Source: Antedon mediterranea (taxonomy: Eukaryota > Echinodermata > Crinoidea > Comatulida > Antedonidae). From it: DNA of 64,000 nucleotides. The first letter of the stretch is position 1, and each line of letters opens with the position of its first letter. Positions 39,221 through 54,900 of the stretch are shown here, in pieces. The notes beneath the pieces were generated by a model, which searched no databases, was not told where the DNA came from, and was given only the letters and a program-made list of their open reading frames with translations. Made by a program: the position numbers and the translations under genes. The stretch spans positions 22,922,288 through 22,986,287 of the forward strand of contig NC_092676.1 of the NCBI RefSeq assembly GCF_964355755.1. Direction: 5' to 3'.

Positions 39221-39909
39221 ATTGCATTTTTTTCTGTTTACAAATAAGACATACTAATATCATAAGCATCTAAAGCTAAAATTATACAAAATACCCTTTA
39301 CCGAACATAAACTATAACAAAAACGTGTTACTAGAATCCATCAACTAACCGTACATTCAGAATAGATGATTAAATACTCCAATAAAGTTGACTCATTCTT
39401 ATATATTTTAATATAGGTTAAGTTAATTATTTAGTTCAACATGGAACATGGATCTAAGCTACCATCTAACTGAGCCAAATTCAGTCCGATCCGCTGGCCG
39501 GAAAAAATACCGGGCAACGTTACGTTTTCCGATCACATACGTAAACATGGACTCAATGTGAACGTAGCTTCAGGCTTATCTGTAGTTAATCATAATTCTA
39601 TTACCTTAATAATAATAAAGATGCAGTAACACCAGATGGTTAAAGATGATATAAATATGATATATAGTGTGTGACTAAAGAACATTAAATCCCGCTACTG
39701 TTCAGTAATACATAAGTTAAAGATATCAGTACAAATCAGAAAAAAAATCGAAGAAGTCATAATTATGCATCTTACAACCAGGCGTTCCTGTAGACTCCTT
39801 CATCATTATAAATAAACAAGTGACGTCATAGTCGTCAGAAACTAAAGAGTGTGAATTGATGTTGCAGTATCTTTCGTGCTGATTGCTGTAGGCCTATAAT
39901 ACAACACAC

Positions 39910-42900
39910 TTATGGGGCTGTCTCTGAAATAATAGCAAACAATAGCAGATATGAAGGTGAGCGTGTCATGCCATATTTTATGTTAAGCTTTAAGGGTTGG
40001 CCTAGACGTTTGTGACAGGCGGAGTACTAGGCCTACTACTGATTAACATTTCTTGAGAATAGAATACAGGGTTTTAATCTGAATTAGTAGGTATGTACGT
40101 TCTTTGCTGTACAGTTCGTTTATTGATAATATCAAAAATATTTATATGTATGTTAGTATAATACTCTCCCTCCCGTACTAGCATCCTTCTAGGACGCGTA
40201 ATTTCTTTTCGTACATAAGTTGGAGACCCATCATGAAATAAAAATAATAATTCATTAGTCATAATTATATTCATAAGGTGTGACGTAATCGGTAATGCAA
40301 CCGCTATCCATCCGTCTGTGTAGTCGAATGGATTAGACCAAGGAAGTCAAACAACATAACACTGAGCTCGACTTGCCAAGATAGGCTATGGGGTTCAATA
40401 TCCCACGTGCAAGTTAGTTACAAAAATCGCTTCCTTTCTGGAGTTTATTTTCCGCAAAAGTATAAAAATTCCAAAAGGGTTACTTACCACAGTTGTACCC
40501 AGTGTACCCAGAAGGACAATTACATGTATAGTAAGTACCAGCCGGTACACACGATCCGCCATTTTGACAAGGTTCTAAATTGGTGTTGCAGTATTCGTTC
40601 ACTGTATTAACTGTGAAATATATCAAAGAAAAAGTTCTTCTAATGATGAGTATTATAGTATATAACGATGGTTTTACGTCACTAGAGGGTGAGATTCGTA
40701 AAACTAAACCTACTAACTAACCTGTTTCACAGTGTCTTAGATGATTAATAAGGTTTTACGTATAGTGTTTATTGTTTGGGAGGGCCCTTATAGTGTGGAT
40801 GTGGGGAGACGGAGTTAATTTGAGGGAGGTGCTTATTTGAGGGATACGTTAATTTTTTTTAGTTTTAATAATATTATTACATTTACTAATAAAATCCTCT
40901 AGTAGATATGAAAAGTGGTGAAAAAGAATAACAAATGCTTCATAAATTGTAGACAACAGACTAAAAATAGTATAATTGTGTTATAAATAATAATAATAAT
41001 AATACAATATTGTGTGTATAAATGTGGATGGGCATTTATTAGATGGTAGTTGTGGGGGGGGGGGGGGCGTAATTATTAATTGATGTTTTATTGGGGAGGT
41101 GTTCCGGGCGTTTATTAACATAAATACCATCCTAATTGGTATTATTAATACATTATTCTGCGATACAGTGAGCCCTTTTGGCCTAAGAAGGAAGACTTTT
41201 AGACGGCTTGCAACATGGGCAGAAGTATCCAAGGGTCCTAACGGGACACAGATGGCGCACAGTAATATAGATAAAGTCCTGGCAGCTTTCTAAAAAACTC
41301 GACTATCGGGGTTTCATTCGATTTCAATCAAAAGCTCGTGTCATCAGTTCTCTCGATGTAATTTTATATACTTATTCCCCACGCACAATATACTCCTATG
41401 TACTACGGTACTATATCTTCACACGCGCGGTCCGAAAATAAACAAACAAGGCCATATAGATAGCTGCAGTCGCGTGCTTAGTGTTTACCGACCGACCGAC
41501 CAACCTACCAACTGACCGAAATTACTGAACATGTTTAAAAATGTTGAAATGTTTTAAAACAGTTATATTTTTTTAATTTACACGTGCGTAGCCTGTCACT
41601 TTTGACGTGCTCGTACAACGTAATTTCGAGTTGAAAAGTAAGTCAAGAAAACAGAAATCGGGCAAAAAGAGTGCGCAATAACATTTAACGTGCAGTGCGC
41701 GCGCAAAAATCTGTGCACTCATGGCAATTTTGTAAACGCTTAAAATTGCCTGAAACGTAGCCTACTCTTATTTCATCGAAAATAAATTTTGAAAATTTTA
41801 AGCGCGCGTACACATGCGTTACATGCGCTACGCACGTAATTGTATTGCCATATGATGATTTATGCCCTGAAATTTATGAGTACCAAATGTTATTTAATTG
41901 TGATTCATGGTTGTGAAGATATGATTACAAACGTGATTTCGTTAAATCGTGCGTAGACCGCGTAATTTTTTATTGCGCACCGTGAAAACATAACCACATC
42001 GATTCCTGGCCATAAGAAATATACTGTGAACAATTGACTTAGCTAGATTAAACTGATATCAAGATAAGGTCAGAAAGCGATAAAACGCATAGTGATACCG
42101 GACCGAGAGACAGACCGACAGACCGACCGACCGACATAGTGAACTATAGAGTCGCTTCCACGCGACTAAAAATGCTATCGCCACCAACGGCCAATTTAGT
42201 TGAAACCAACCATGCAGGAAGTTGCAAGGTCATTCACACACCTTACCCGTGAACCCGGAAATTACTTGTACCGCGGGTAGAGTTAAAAATCTACCGATGA
42301 AATCATAAATTTTGTTATAAAACTCTTTATAATATCTTCCTAAGATAGAAATATGGAACAATATCGTAATAGTGGAAACTAATTTTATCAAATCTACGTT
42401 TCGCGGTACATCTGAGATAGATAAGGTAGGTATTCAAGGCGGAGATTTGTCCCGAAGTTTTTCCATTGTGCTCGCCTATGTCAGAATTAACCATAAATTT
42501 CTTCTTAATTATTTAAAGACACTATACCTACGTGTTTTGACCTAATTTTATGTAAAAATAAGTACCAATTGACCTATTGCGATAAAAACATTAAACCAGG
42601 TCATTTTTTGAAAATAATTTTTGGCATTTCTTATTTACTTTATATCTACTAACTTTAAATCTATCAATAATATAAATTTATATCCTTTTTTTCTCCTTTC
42701 AATGTACAATTTTGTTCATGTTATTCACCATTTGATATTTGTTTTATTGCATTTCATTTATACGGCCTTGTGGAAGTACACATTATTATTATTCTATTAT
42801 TATATCATCATCATCCTTAATAAAGAGTATAAAAGAGAAATAATGAAATGAAATGCTTACAAGTTTCACAATTGGTTCCGCTATAACCAGAAACACATGT

Positions 42901-45900
42901 ACATTGGTATGATGATCCGTTAATTGAGCAAGTTCCGCCGTTTTGACAAGGATTATTACTACAAGTGTTGGTTCCTACAAAAATTCAAATTCGTTCAAAT
43001 AATATACAAAAGTCACCATAAAATGAAGATAATGAAAAACAATATACGAAATACATTAACAGAAACATTCTTAGAGTGAAATATTTTGATTACTTGGCAA
43101 GTGAAGAGTTAAAAAAAGACAGCACACGTTTCAGGAACGTGTGCAGCGGTCACACGCCTCACGTTGCGTAACATTCTCAAACAAAAGCATGAACGCTTTC
43201 CAAATTATGGTATGCAATCTTCCAACCAAATTGCAAGGTTAAGTGTGTTGTTAATAATTTTAAATGGTAGGCCTAATTGTTATACTTCTGTGCTAAAACA
43301 ACAATAGAAACACTCCTTTGGGACACCCCTACTCAGAGGAAAATATTTTTCCCATTACTAAACAAAAAAAAAACCAAATAATTAGTTTATATTTTTATTA
43401 ATACAAAAATAAATATCTTATGATATTTTAAATAGGATACTTTTTCTGGCTTAAACATTTTCATTGGTAAAACGTTGGCTGCTAAAATGTCAATTCTTCT
43501 CTCAATTTCCAGAGTCAGATGATCAATTATTGTTTATTTTGGTATATTTGTGTTTTGTTTTTTTCACGCAAAAACCCTATTAAGGGACAATTTCGGTTTG
43601 TTGTTAGTGTGTCATGAATATATGGTACCCTTATTCGGGGGACACACCTACTGAGTGGGACATTTCGTTAGGGGTGAATAGGGGTACCCATATTTGTAGT
43701 ACACCACCTGCGCTATTAAGGGAGCAATTGTTTAGTTTTCTTGTTAATGGTCGAATAGAAGTACCCATATTTGGGGGACACCACTATTAATTTTGTAATT
43801 CCATAAACCACAAAATTGTTTGAATAACAATAAGTTGTTTTAACGTAATATTATTGAATCACAAAAGCACAGATCAACAACGGCATTGAGTTATCATTTT
43901 ATCGACGGAGAAAAGCTACTTTCGACTTAGCAATATTTGTTTTAGGTTCGAGACGTTGAAGCCTAAAGACATACTTATTGTAGTAGTTTCATTTCATAAA
44001 GAACAATAACATTATAGTTACCAGAGATTTCACAGTTTGTTCCGGAATATCCACTTAAACAACTACAAAAATAGAAGGAGCTTTCAGATGTATCCGTGAA
44101 GAAACATGTTGCTCCATTCTGACAAGGGCTCGAAGCACATGGGGTACCAAATGTCTGACAGTTGACACCCGTGTACCCACTAGGACAGGAACATGAATAT
44201 GTAGAGCCAGACTGTACACACGTGCCTCCGTTGTTACATGGGTTCACGAAACACAGGTCTAGAAAGACAAGACAATTAACAGTTAACATTACATTAATAG
44301 GCCTAAACGTCAAAACCACATATATGTGTCAATTTAGGTACCGGTATTCAGTAATTAATTCAGTCAGTTACTTGCCATAACGAATGTTAGCGCTAACAAT
44401 TTTACATTTATTTTTTTCTGAATTGCAACAGAAAGAAACTTACACCGTTACATTACATTGATAAAATTATAAAAAGTTTAGGAGGTTTAGTCTAAAGTCA
44501 AAACCATTCTCTGTCGTTTTTCTAAATAATTTTTCATCTACCATTTACATCTACAATGTTATTATACAACACGTCACAATTAAAACTCGATCCACATGAG
44601 TATACATGGGAAGTATTCGTGTTTACCTGTATTTTCACAATTGGTTCCAGCGTACCCAGAAGCACAGGTACATACGTATGATGAGCCAACGACCGCACAA
44701 TTTCCACCGTTTTGACAAGGATTGTTATCACATGGAGTTGCTAAATAAAAATAGATTGCAAATTCATAATTGAGATGATGAAGAATGTTTTTTATTTTAT
44801 TTGACTTTATTTAGTTATGCATATATAAACGAACGATAACAATTAAAATGTAGCACAATTAAAACTCCGATAGCAAGAATAAGCTCAAAAAGTGTCACAG
44901 AAACGTATTTCTATTGGGATCCTAACTAAACTAATTAATTGGTAGTAAATATATTGAATAATGTACAATAAAGCATGAGTAATATTCCTATTGATGCACT
45001 AGCTAACAGGCCGGTAATAGAAACAATATATGCATCATTTGACAGCCTAATAAGCAATAGAATAATAATAGCTTTATCAAAGCTGTGATGTCATTTAAAT
45101 GCATTTGATTGTCAAATACAATAACATCAAGAATTTTGTAGAACTATAATGTTTATAAACGACTTACATTGCTTTATAATGGGGTATTAATTACTAATAC
45201 AAATTCACACGTACAATATGTAACAAAATGTGAACAGAATTTAAGATTACCAACTTTCCGAGAACGATATATATATTTCATATATGTTTTTACAATTTAT
45301 TTTAAAAAGTGTGTAGGCCTATGTGTGAATCGGCTATAAGTTGTATTCTCACTTACTTCCAAACATATCACAATTGTAGCCAGAGTAACCAGATGGACAT
45401 GCGCATGTGTACCATATACCAGATATTGAGCAGCTACCTCCATTTAAACATGGTGCAACAAGCGTGCAATACTGATCAGAACCTACAAACAAGAACGTAG
45501 ATATTAAAATTCAAATTCACATTTATTTACTCATCCTTTATAAATATAGTTTCATAGAATAAATGATGGCAAGGATCCTGCATAGAGAAGTTTACACTTC
45601 TGTTTTCGCAGGACCCGCATATAGTTAACATGTGTTGTGTGAATATATACCGTAGATATACAACAGGCCTGGATATGACTACGTGGCACTGTACAATGTA
45701 ACCAACAAAATAACCATGTAAACAACAAAAACATGAGTTTGTGGAATGTATTTGACATGATTCTACTTTATCGTTCATTGAGTATTCAAACAAATTTGCT
45801 TAAGTATAAAACTAATTGACTTGTTGTTACTCCCGCTGTTACTGTATTCAAGTAAGATGGTGTTTTTTTAAGTCTATGAGTAAAGTAGAAGTTATGTGTT

Positions 45901-48900
45901 TGACTTCGCCATATATATTTTCCTCAATATATAAATAGTTTCTTACGTAAATCACAATCTGTTCCTGTGAAACCAGTCTGACATGTACAGGTATATGTTG
46001 TTCCAGCTTGTCCATTAGAAGAACAACTGCCATATTCACACGGGGAATTAAGACAAGGATCTTGCACTGAAAACAAAATTACAAAGAAACATATTCATGA
46101 GACTATATATAAGTATTACCGTTAAAGATTCGTTTGCACATATTTTTGTTGTATGATTTGGTTTTGTAGAAGTATGTTTATATCAGCTATTATCTTATCC
46201 GTTTAATATGTATAAGTTAGTTAGTTATTCGTGGTACTATACGTACCATTTATTTTATCAACAGAATATATATATACAGTATTTTTTTTACAAGTATAAA
46301 GTTTAAACCTGCAGACACTTTAAGACAGATTTATTTTTATTGGTCTGTGTTATTTACTGAAAATGTGTTTTATTTACACCTTTGTTTAAATTTGTTAATA
46401 TTTACTCCAAAATATATTACAACTGTATACTAGCCAGTACATCCAGATTGGTGAAATATAATAGACTGGGAACAGTTACCTCCAGAACACACCTTTATAA
46501 TATGTTACATGTTTAAGACTTTCTAAAATTAAATCGCAATTTTAAACCCTACCATTTTGACAATTAGTTCCAGTGTAGCCAGGTGGACAATCACATAGGT
46601 AGAAGACACCACTTTCCATGCAAGTACCAACACCACAAGTTGTAGAAGAACACACGGCTGAAATAATAAAAATGATAGAGTTATTATGTATAATGGACGT
46701 CTAAACTAAATATTTTATACATCATAAAGAATAAATAGCGCTGCATATGAAGATTTATATTGTGAAGACTTTTGCCTGTAATTCTCTCTATAGAATGAAA
46801 GATACCGTCTAGGATAACATTACAGGTATTAACAAATCATGATTGCGGTCTTCGAGAAGTATTTCTAATAGACAAAGCTAAAATACAAGTTTAGGCTTAA
46901 ACGCTGCAATTTAGAACTTAGCCATATTAAAAGCTAATTCGTCGGTTTTATTTCATTTAAGCTACTAACTTGCAAACTCTAACTTTACAGAGTTTGTCTG
47001 AGCATGGACCTAGGTCCATGGTTGGAGGTGGAAAGAGAGTTAACTGGTCGTGCGAATATTATGTTGACTGTAAATCGGATATGTCACCTAGTTTAACTCC
47101 GTTTTCTGCACGATTCAGCAGAACACAGCTACAGTAGCTTTAAGGTAACTGTTTTACCTACCTGCAAACAATTCGCAGTTGTCGCCATAGCGTCCAGATG
47201 GACACGTTGTGCACTCATATCCTCCAGTTGTGTACATTGTGCAAACTCCTCCATTACATGGATTTGGACTGCAGTCATCGACAACTAATAAAAGAAAAAC
47301 ATACACATACTGATGATAAAGTATTTATCCACATTTTCCAGATAGAGCCACAATCCCAGTACGTGCACCGTTAGAATACAGACGGGTTGTGAATGAAGGA
47401 TTGTAATGCCATATTTATTGATGGAACTGATCACCAAGAGCCCAATTGTCAAAGATTCAAGAAATTGTATTGGTCCACTTTAAAAATAAAAATTCATTTT
47501 TCTTGGCATAATTAAGAAAAATACATCAAATTTCAAAAGGCAATGTTAAAATACTATCTAAAAATGGAAGACTATGACGAGATTGGAAATTTCTCAAAGA
47601 CTCTTTGCTGTATAAATAAATAATTAATAATACCGATCACATACAGCTCTCACAAACTACTGTCTCACACTCACTATTCGAAGTTTTAAGAAGTGACTCG
47701 CATTAAGGGACTTAGGTTGACGGATGTGAAATGGAATCAAATGGTACGTTAGCAACAAATGTCAGTATCGAACATGCGAAAACTTACTAGTTTCACAATT
47801 GTCTCCTGAAACTCCAAGAGGACAGTCACATTGGTAGTATGTTCCCGATGTTCGGCAGGCTCCTCCATTTAAACAGGGATTTACATTACAGAAAGTGTTA
47901 TCTGGAAAATAAATGGAAAAAAAAACAGTTACTAAATTATAATGAACTGTTTTGGGAAAGGAACATTATTAAATGGAAGCGTCATACACGAAATTTATTA
48001 ATTTATTAAACATAATTTGCTGCATTTTGAAAACATGGGCATCATTAGCTAGTTGTATAGTATAAGACATTTTATTCCATTTACTGGTTTGACAAATCGT
48101 CTATCGCACGGAATTATGGTTGTTGAACACGATTGTATGAGTATCGTTTCAAAAATTCGCCACTAAACTGGTGTTTTTATCTGCAAATACGAAGAATATA
48201 TAACAATGCGCAGGATGACTTTTACACTCAAACGTTTTGGTCACTTAGGACGTTCTGGTTAATTTGGACGTTCTGGTCACTTTGGACGTTTTGGTCACTT
48301 ACCCGTTGGTGGAGTGTAAGTCTCACAGTTAGTTCCCGAGTAGTCAGCCTGACAAGTACACATATAACTCGATCCAGCATTCATACAAACTCCATTGTTT
48401 TGACAAGGTTGTGCGTCGCATGGAGCTGGTCCGTCAGCTGTAAAAAACATAAATATTGACATTACTAAAATATTTAGAAAGAGATATAGTATTAAAGGAA
48501 AATGAAATAATGTTAACACTGTGCATAACAATGCATACTCAAGGACGCAAAGCAACGCAAGCAATTTGACCAATAGCAAGCGATCGATTATTTGAACTTT
48601 CGTTTGTCATTGGTCAACTTGCGTGCGCTCCAATTATGTCCTTGCGTTTCGTTTACATAATAACGAACCTAATTAATTATGTACTATTTATTAGTTTAAT
48701 CTATGTAATGTGAAAACACTTACTTGTTTCACAGTTGATGCCCGTGTATCCTTCAGGACACATACACATGTAGTATGTTCCTGACGTCATACACATTCCA
48801 CCATTAAGACATGGATTTGTCTGACTGTTGCAAAATTCATTTTCTAAAAAAGAATATTATTATAATTATTTTAAAGCCAATTCAGACAATAATTGAGTCC

Positions 48901-51900
48901 GCAACATATAGAATAGAAAATGATTAGTCAAAAGTGTAAATTCTAAAAAATCTGTGATTCAGAGAAGATTCAAATGATCATCTTCACATTTTGTATAAGA
49001 AGCTTAGCGAAGTTAATCCAAACATCATTTTAATGAAAATCCATATACATCTTTTTAAAAAAGGTAATAAAATAAGACATCACTACAATTTACACTATTT
49101 CTATTATTCCAGGATTCAGACGGCAAAATGACGAAAAAACAATGTTGGTACACATGGCGTTTCATAGAGTACGTAAGATGGAATCGCTTTTATCTATGTT
49201 ACAGACAAAATCATCAAAACGCTGACTGGTGGCGCTTGTAAAGGAATACTGTACTAACTTAACATGGAGGAACAACATCAAAAAGACACGTCCAGTAAAA
49301 TAATAATATTCTAATAATATTCCCATACATACATATTTGTTATTGATTGAGACAGTTCAGCATTTAGTATTAATTTTCAATAAAATAAATAAAAATGAGG
49401 CAAAAAATATCATTTGTATCAAAATTTAAGTCAAGTAGAAACAATCCATTAAATAAAGGAAAAAAAAAGATTTACTGTAATGACGCCCAACTATTATACG
49501 CCACCAACAATTCATATAATATACTGTACTGCTATTAATAACCATTTATTCAAAAGCATATTCTTAAAGTTTCACACCAAAAAGTTTCAATGATCAAGGC
49601 GAAACTATAATTGGCTTATTTTATTCAATCAAAGCATAGCGGATTTCAATAAGAACACCAAACCCCTCTCTATTACCTTTATCGAGAATTACAAAGAAGC
49701 ATTGTTTGTGTGTAATCAGAAAGAGTACCTAACAGGTTTGATAAACGTCAAAACACACAATGAATGGGTGTGTAAGAATACACGTAACCTTACCTAGAGC
49801 TGGTCAGCCATGATGGTTAACAATACATTCAATTATATACACAAAAATACAACCTATTTTTTGGAAATTCGGGTTTAAGAAGTTGAATAGGATAATTGTA
49901 AATCGGAACTATAGCATGCACTAATACGAACTATATTTATTGTGAGTTGTAATAAATAGATATTCTTTGTTTGATGAATAGATTTGCTCTTGCTATGATT
50001 TTGCAAACAAATTTTCTATTGATTTCTGAATTTTTTACAGTAGAGTATATGCCTATATAAAAGAAAATAAAAAACGATTTTATTATTGATATAAAGTTTG
50101 CATGCGGTATACTTACTTATATTTACTTCTGAAGAACTCTCGACGTTTTTATAAGTATATTTTGAATTTGATAAAGTATATTAATCAAAACATCAAGAAA
50201 CTCAACAGCTCTTTTCAGAATTAAATAGGCCTACAGTTAGTGGTGTACCACAAACTTTATATCAACGTATTGATTCGCCATGCAAACCATCAAACAAAAT
50301 TGTATCATGTATATTCTCATATTTGAAAAACTAGTCTTAACCTAATTCCATGCATTCAACATGATCAAATTGACCATTGAGCAGAGTCTAAATGAAATAC
50401 AACAGCTATCGGAGAACAGTAGAATCAAGAAGCTAATAGCTTTATTCAGTAAAAGTAGAACAAGTTTTAACTTTCTTTTGTTATTTATGAAATTAAAAAG
50501 AAGTAAAATAAATGTTTCTAGATATATAGATTGGTACCATAAAACCATTTATAAAATCAGTAACATTCACAAAGTTAAAAATAAATAAGCTTTAACATAT
50601 TTTAAACTTGAAAGAAGCGTAGGGGCGAACTGAAATAAAAAAAGTTTCAGTTGAACTTCGGTAAAATTCAAACAAAAGGTTACTGATATTTCACATAATA
50701 TAAACAATCACTGAAGTTATTTTTTCTTTCTTATGATCGGAAATTATTTGTCAGACAACCTCAATTTTTCGAAGAAGACATGATTATGTAAATATGTACT
50801 AGTAGTTTGATCAGAAGAGAAAAAGAGTGTAAGGTCTATTGAAGATGTCATCAAAACGTTATAATAGCATAACACGAGAATGTTAACCTCAATACATAAA
50901 ATGCCGTTGTATATTAACATAAAAGGTATTAAAACTGTTTTCATTCTTTTTTACAATACACTGGTAAAGATTAGTAGAGTAATAATATTCAAACTATTTT
51001 TGGCAGATTGCCAAATCGGTAACGTTTCATTCATTCAAGCCTACAGCTCACACACTACCATTAAATTGCACACGCCTTATACACTTTGTACTGGAGAAAC
51101 TATGCACACATCTGAAACTGAAGCCACAAAAATGCGATATATATTTTGTACGTTTGAAACGAGTGTGCATTTTACACGTAACGGAACTAGAATTGCATAC
51201 ACATTAAACCAATATTTCAAATGTGATGGCACTAGTTACAATCCGTTATACGTGATTAAATACTAATAAGAATGATGTATAACGTTTCATTACATGTACG
51301 AATGTATGTAACAAGCCAGTGAATAAACAGACATTGAAGAAACAAAACCTTTACTAAAATTGTTAAGGTTTTCTAATTCTAGTAGACCTAATCTATTCTT
51401 GTTTTGTCATCTCGATCCTCAAGGTGGTATATAAGTGTGTTTTTTTAATAAAAGAAAATTGCTTTAATGTATTTTTAATAATCAAGGTTTTAAAAAAAAT
51501 CTGTTGAATTAAAGAATTTAAATAATACAAAATGCGTTGTTTTAAAAAAAATTTTATTTACGCAAACGGAAGTATAACAACAGTGGCGAGAAATGGCGAA
51601 CAGACATCTACAATTTAGATGGGTATACACTCACATTACATCGGAGGGGTCGCTAATAATTTCTCTGCATATTATACAGTTACTGCTGTGTTTATGTTGT
51701 ATATTTCATAATAAATGTTTAATCAAAAGTCTTTTCATTAACTCTACCACATACAACAATACAGGCAACTCGCCAACTTTGTGTGACGTCACTACATACT
51801 GTCATTTAAAGAACGTTGAATGATTGTAGAACATGCAACCTAAAACAAATCTAGATTGTCGAATTTTTACTAAGCTAATGAAATGGGTGTAATTAGGTTG

Positions 51901-54900
51901 ACCGCACTCTAAAAGCTTACGTTTTATTCTATTCAAATTTAATAAATTTAGGCCAATTGTTTGTTTTTCCTTCTACACATAGCATATTTTGTTCTGTGAC
52001 CTGTACTTCCCCTTCTCATTATAACAAAATCTTGAATTTAAACGTTTAAATCACGGATTACAATCAAACAATTTAAAGCCTTAAGGATAGATTAACTTTT
52101 AGTTTGCTAAACAATAACGACGGTTTTATATTGCCATCAACAAAAGATTTTGTAGGACATTGAGAATAATTTGTTTGGATGACCTGTACATGACCACTAC
52201 TGTCCAGAAGTAGTAGGATATAGGATAAATATTTGGGTTTAAAGTAACCCTTGGAAATAAAATCATAATCAGAAGATTTAATTGATTTAATATAAAATAA
52301 AAAAAGGTTACTATTGGAATGCTCAAATATGCGAATACAATTAACTTGTTTCTTCTAATACTCTAAGTACTGGTGTTCTTTATTGTTGCGATTTTCTATC
52401 CAGCAATTATTATTTTACCTATCCTTCGGCAATTTGGAATAACTTTGAACTTCATTCAGAAAATAACAAAAACGAGGACACAAAGCGCAGATCGTACGAC
52501 AATTGTTTGGAAGAACAATAAAAAGTACCAGGTACGGTTGAGAACGAGAATAGGTGCATTGTCGTTATGTGGTAGGTACGAAGAGGAACTTCAGCAACCC
52601 AAATTCCGCGCATTCATACTATTTGTACAATAACAATTGCAAAGTTTCTCTACTTATGGGGTTGGACTACGGACCACATTTATCATGTTTTGGTTGGGTT
52701 TTTTTTCTGATTGGTATTAACTATACATTCTACAAAAAAAAGGTTGTATTTTGGTTAATTCTTGTTTTGTTCATGGTGGTTCAAGATATTCCCTACATTG
52801 AAGTTCTTCATTCCACCTTATATTATTGCTCTAGTTATCAGTATCATCTTTTTACTAGAGACCAATCAGGATGTAAATTCCCTTTTGTGGGATGTGTAGA
52901 GAGCTATCACTGGTCAATAATATAAATGATTTCGTTTTTTGTTTGTTTTTATCTGTGTTGCTCATGATATTATGGTTTTGAAACAAATCAAATCAAAATC
53001 ACCATTTTCTTGATTCTGGAAACGCATTATGTTGTTATGAAAGGGACTTAATATTAATTGGTGAGATGTTGTCCCACCCGAGAACTACTTGCAAATTTTT
53101 TCGCAAGTATTCTCAGATGTACTTAGTATAAAGTAGAAATTACGTCAGAGTAGGGCAAAACATCTGAATCAAAGCCACTCTACAGTACTTTAAAAACAAT
53201 TACAAAAGAACTTAACATTAATTATGAATCGAAGTTGTATAAATAGTTGGGTAAATAACTTTAGATATTAATCTAAAAGAACCTCCTTACACAATTTTTC
53301 TTTGTCTGAATCCTACGTTGAGATCGTGTCAAACTAATTATCAAAATAAAAAGTCAAAATTGCAAGAGATTTTTAATACAAACTTTTACGATCAGATAAG
53401 AAAACGGTGTATATTGTTTCACAGCCGAAAAATTACCGATCCGCAAAAATCAGGTCAAGTGAGTGCTATGCGTTTGGTCACCGTGCATAAGCACAGAGTT
53501 TGGTAAAATAATTTATTATAATTGGGATTTGGTATGGTCAGTCGAAGCTACCACAACATCAAATGGTAAAACTTGGTTCCCACTAGAGACGCAACGTAAA
53601 CGCAACTTTGGCCAATCATAAGCTATGGATCATCCGAACTGTGGCTTGTGGTTGGTCAACTCGCTCTATGTCCTTGCGTTGCGTCACTACAGTAGTGAGA
53701 ACCAAGCTAAAGCTTGGTTCCCACTAGAACGTAACGCAAGGACGTAAACGCAACGCAAGCGTTTTAACCAATCACAAGCGAAGTTATAGACAATTAGCAA
53801 TCACAAGCCAATAAGCCATCGCTTGTGATTGGTCAATTCACTTGCGTTGCGTTACGTCCTTGCGTTGCGTCGCTAGTGGGAACCACGCTTTAAGCATGGC
53901 TTATACATCATCATTGCAACGTAGCGCAACCTACGCAACGTAAGAACATGTCCTTCCAATAATTGTGCTTGCCCCCATCTGCCTGAAATCAAACCTGCGA
54001 TGTTTGCAGCACTGTTGCGTCGTCGGTTCCCACTTGTGATTACACAATACAGCACTTTGCGTCAATACGTCGTAGCGTTGCGTTACGTTGCGTCGCTAGT
54101 GAGAACCACGCTTTAAGCTTAATTAACGACTGCGTACTATCTTTGAACGCATGGGCTGGGTCTACCTCTGCATCAGCAAAGTATATGCCAAACATATTTC
54201 CCGGCTTAATACGCATTATAGAAAAAAAGAGGATCTTTGGCTGTATGTTGAACAAAGCCCTTTTCTATATGTTATATTGTTATTATTTATTATGTTCTCT
54301 TGCTATATTTCCTAACTTTATGTTATGTTTATATTTTGCTAAAAGGTAGGCCTATAGATACGATAAAGTTTGTCTGTGTTCCATCAAAAAATAAGTGCGT
54401 AAATGTTTACTTTCTCCTAAAGACAGGAGTTTATAATGATATAAATCGCAAAAATTGTCTTGATCATGCCTAACAGAAAGGTACCCTTTTCTCATTTATA
54501 AACTAGAATATCAAGTTAAATTAATTTATGCCGAAGCTATATCGGGTGTTTACCGGTATACTAGAGATTGGGCGTTTCCTAATGTTTAAATTCCGATACG
54601 TAACACATGTTTGTACACAAATATAGACTAAATATTAGCTTGCTTGTTGTGTATTTATCAAGGATCATTGCACATTAATAAACGGCATAATATAATCTTG
54701 TTTTTCTTCGGTATTAAGGAGTGTCATCGATTACATACATATCGCACCGCGTCGTTGTTCCGCAACAAGAGCATTTTTATTTCGAGTCATCGCCTAATCA
54801 ACAATAACGTCTATATTTACACGATCGAGTTTATACCAACACTAATAAGTTACAGCCATTTAAGTAAAAAGAAAAAACAAAACGTATCAATGGAACGGTT

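Larger units (their letters stand above)
36088..39909. other. Convergent spacer between genes B and C
   Basis: Genes B (+) and C (-) end towards each other here. The left half is a palindromic satellite (separate entry). The stretch 38560-39060 shows nothing recognisable, then a MITE and unremarkable AT-rich sequence follow. A weak MITE-like pair (AAGCTAC ... GTAGCTT) spans about 39457-39572. Confidence 0.5.

Noticed and set aside
50880-51266. 128-codon open frame on the plus strand
   Set aside because: No domain, no signal of splicing and no repeat of the frame in a paralogue. The end resembles a short DNA repeat.
52554-52925. 123-codon open frame, hydrophobic stretches
   Set aside because: AT-rich composition explains the hydrophobic residues; no motif, start context or homologous neighbour.
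53873-54255. Overlapping minus-strand frames
   Set aside because: They lie in the terminal repeats of clustered MITEs.
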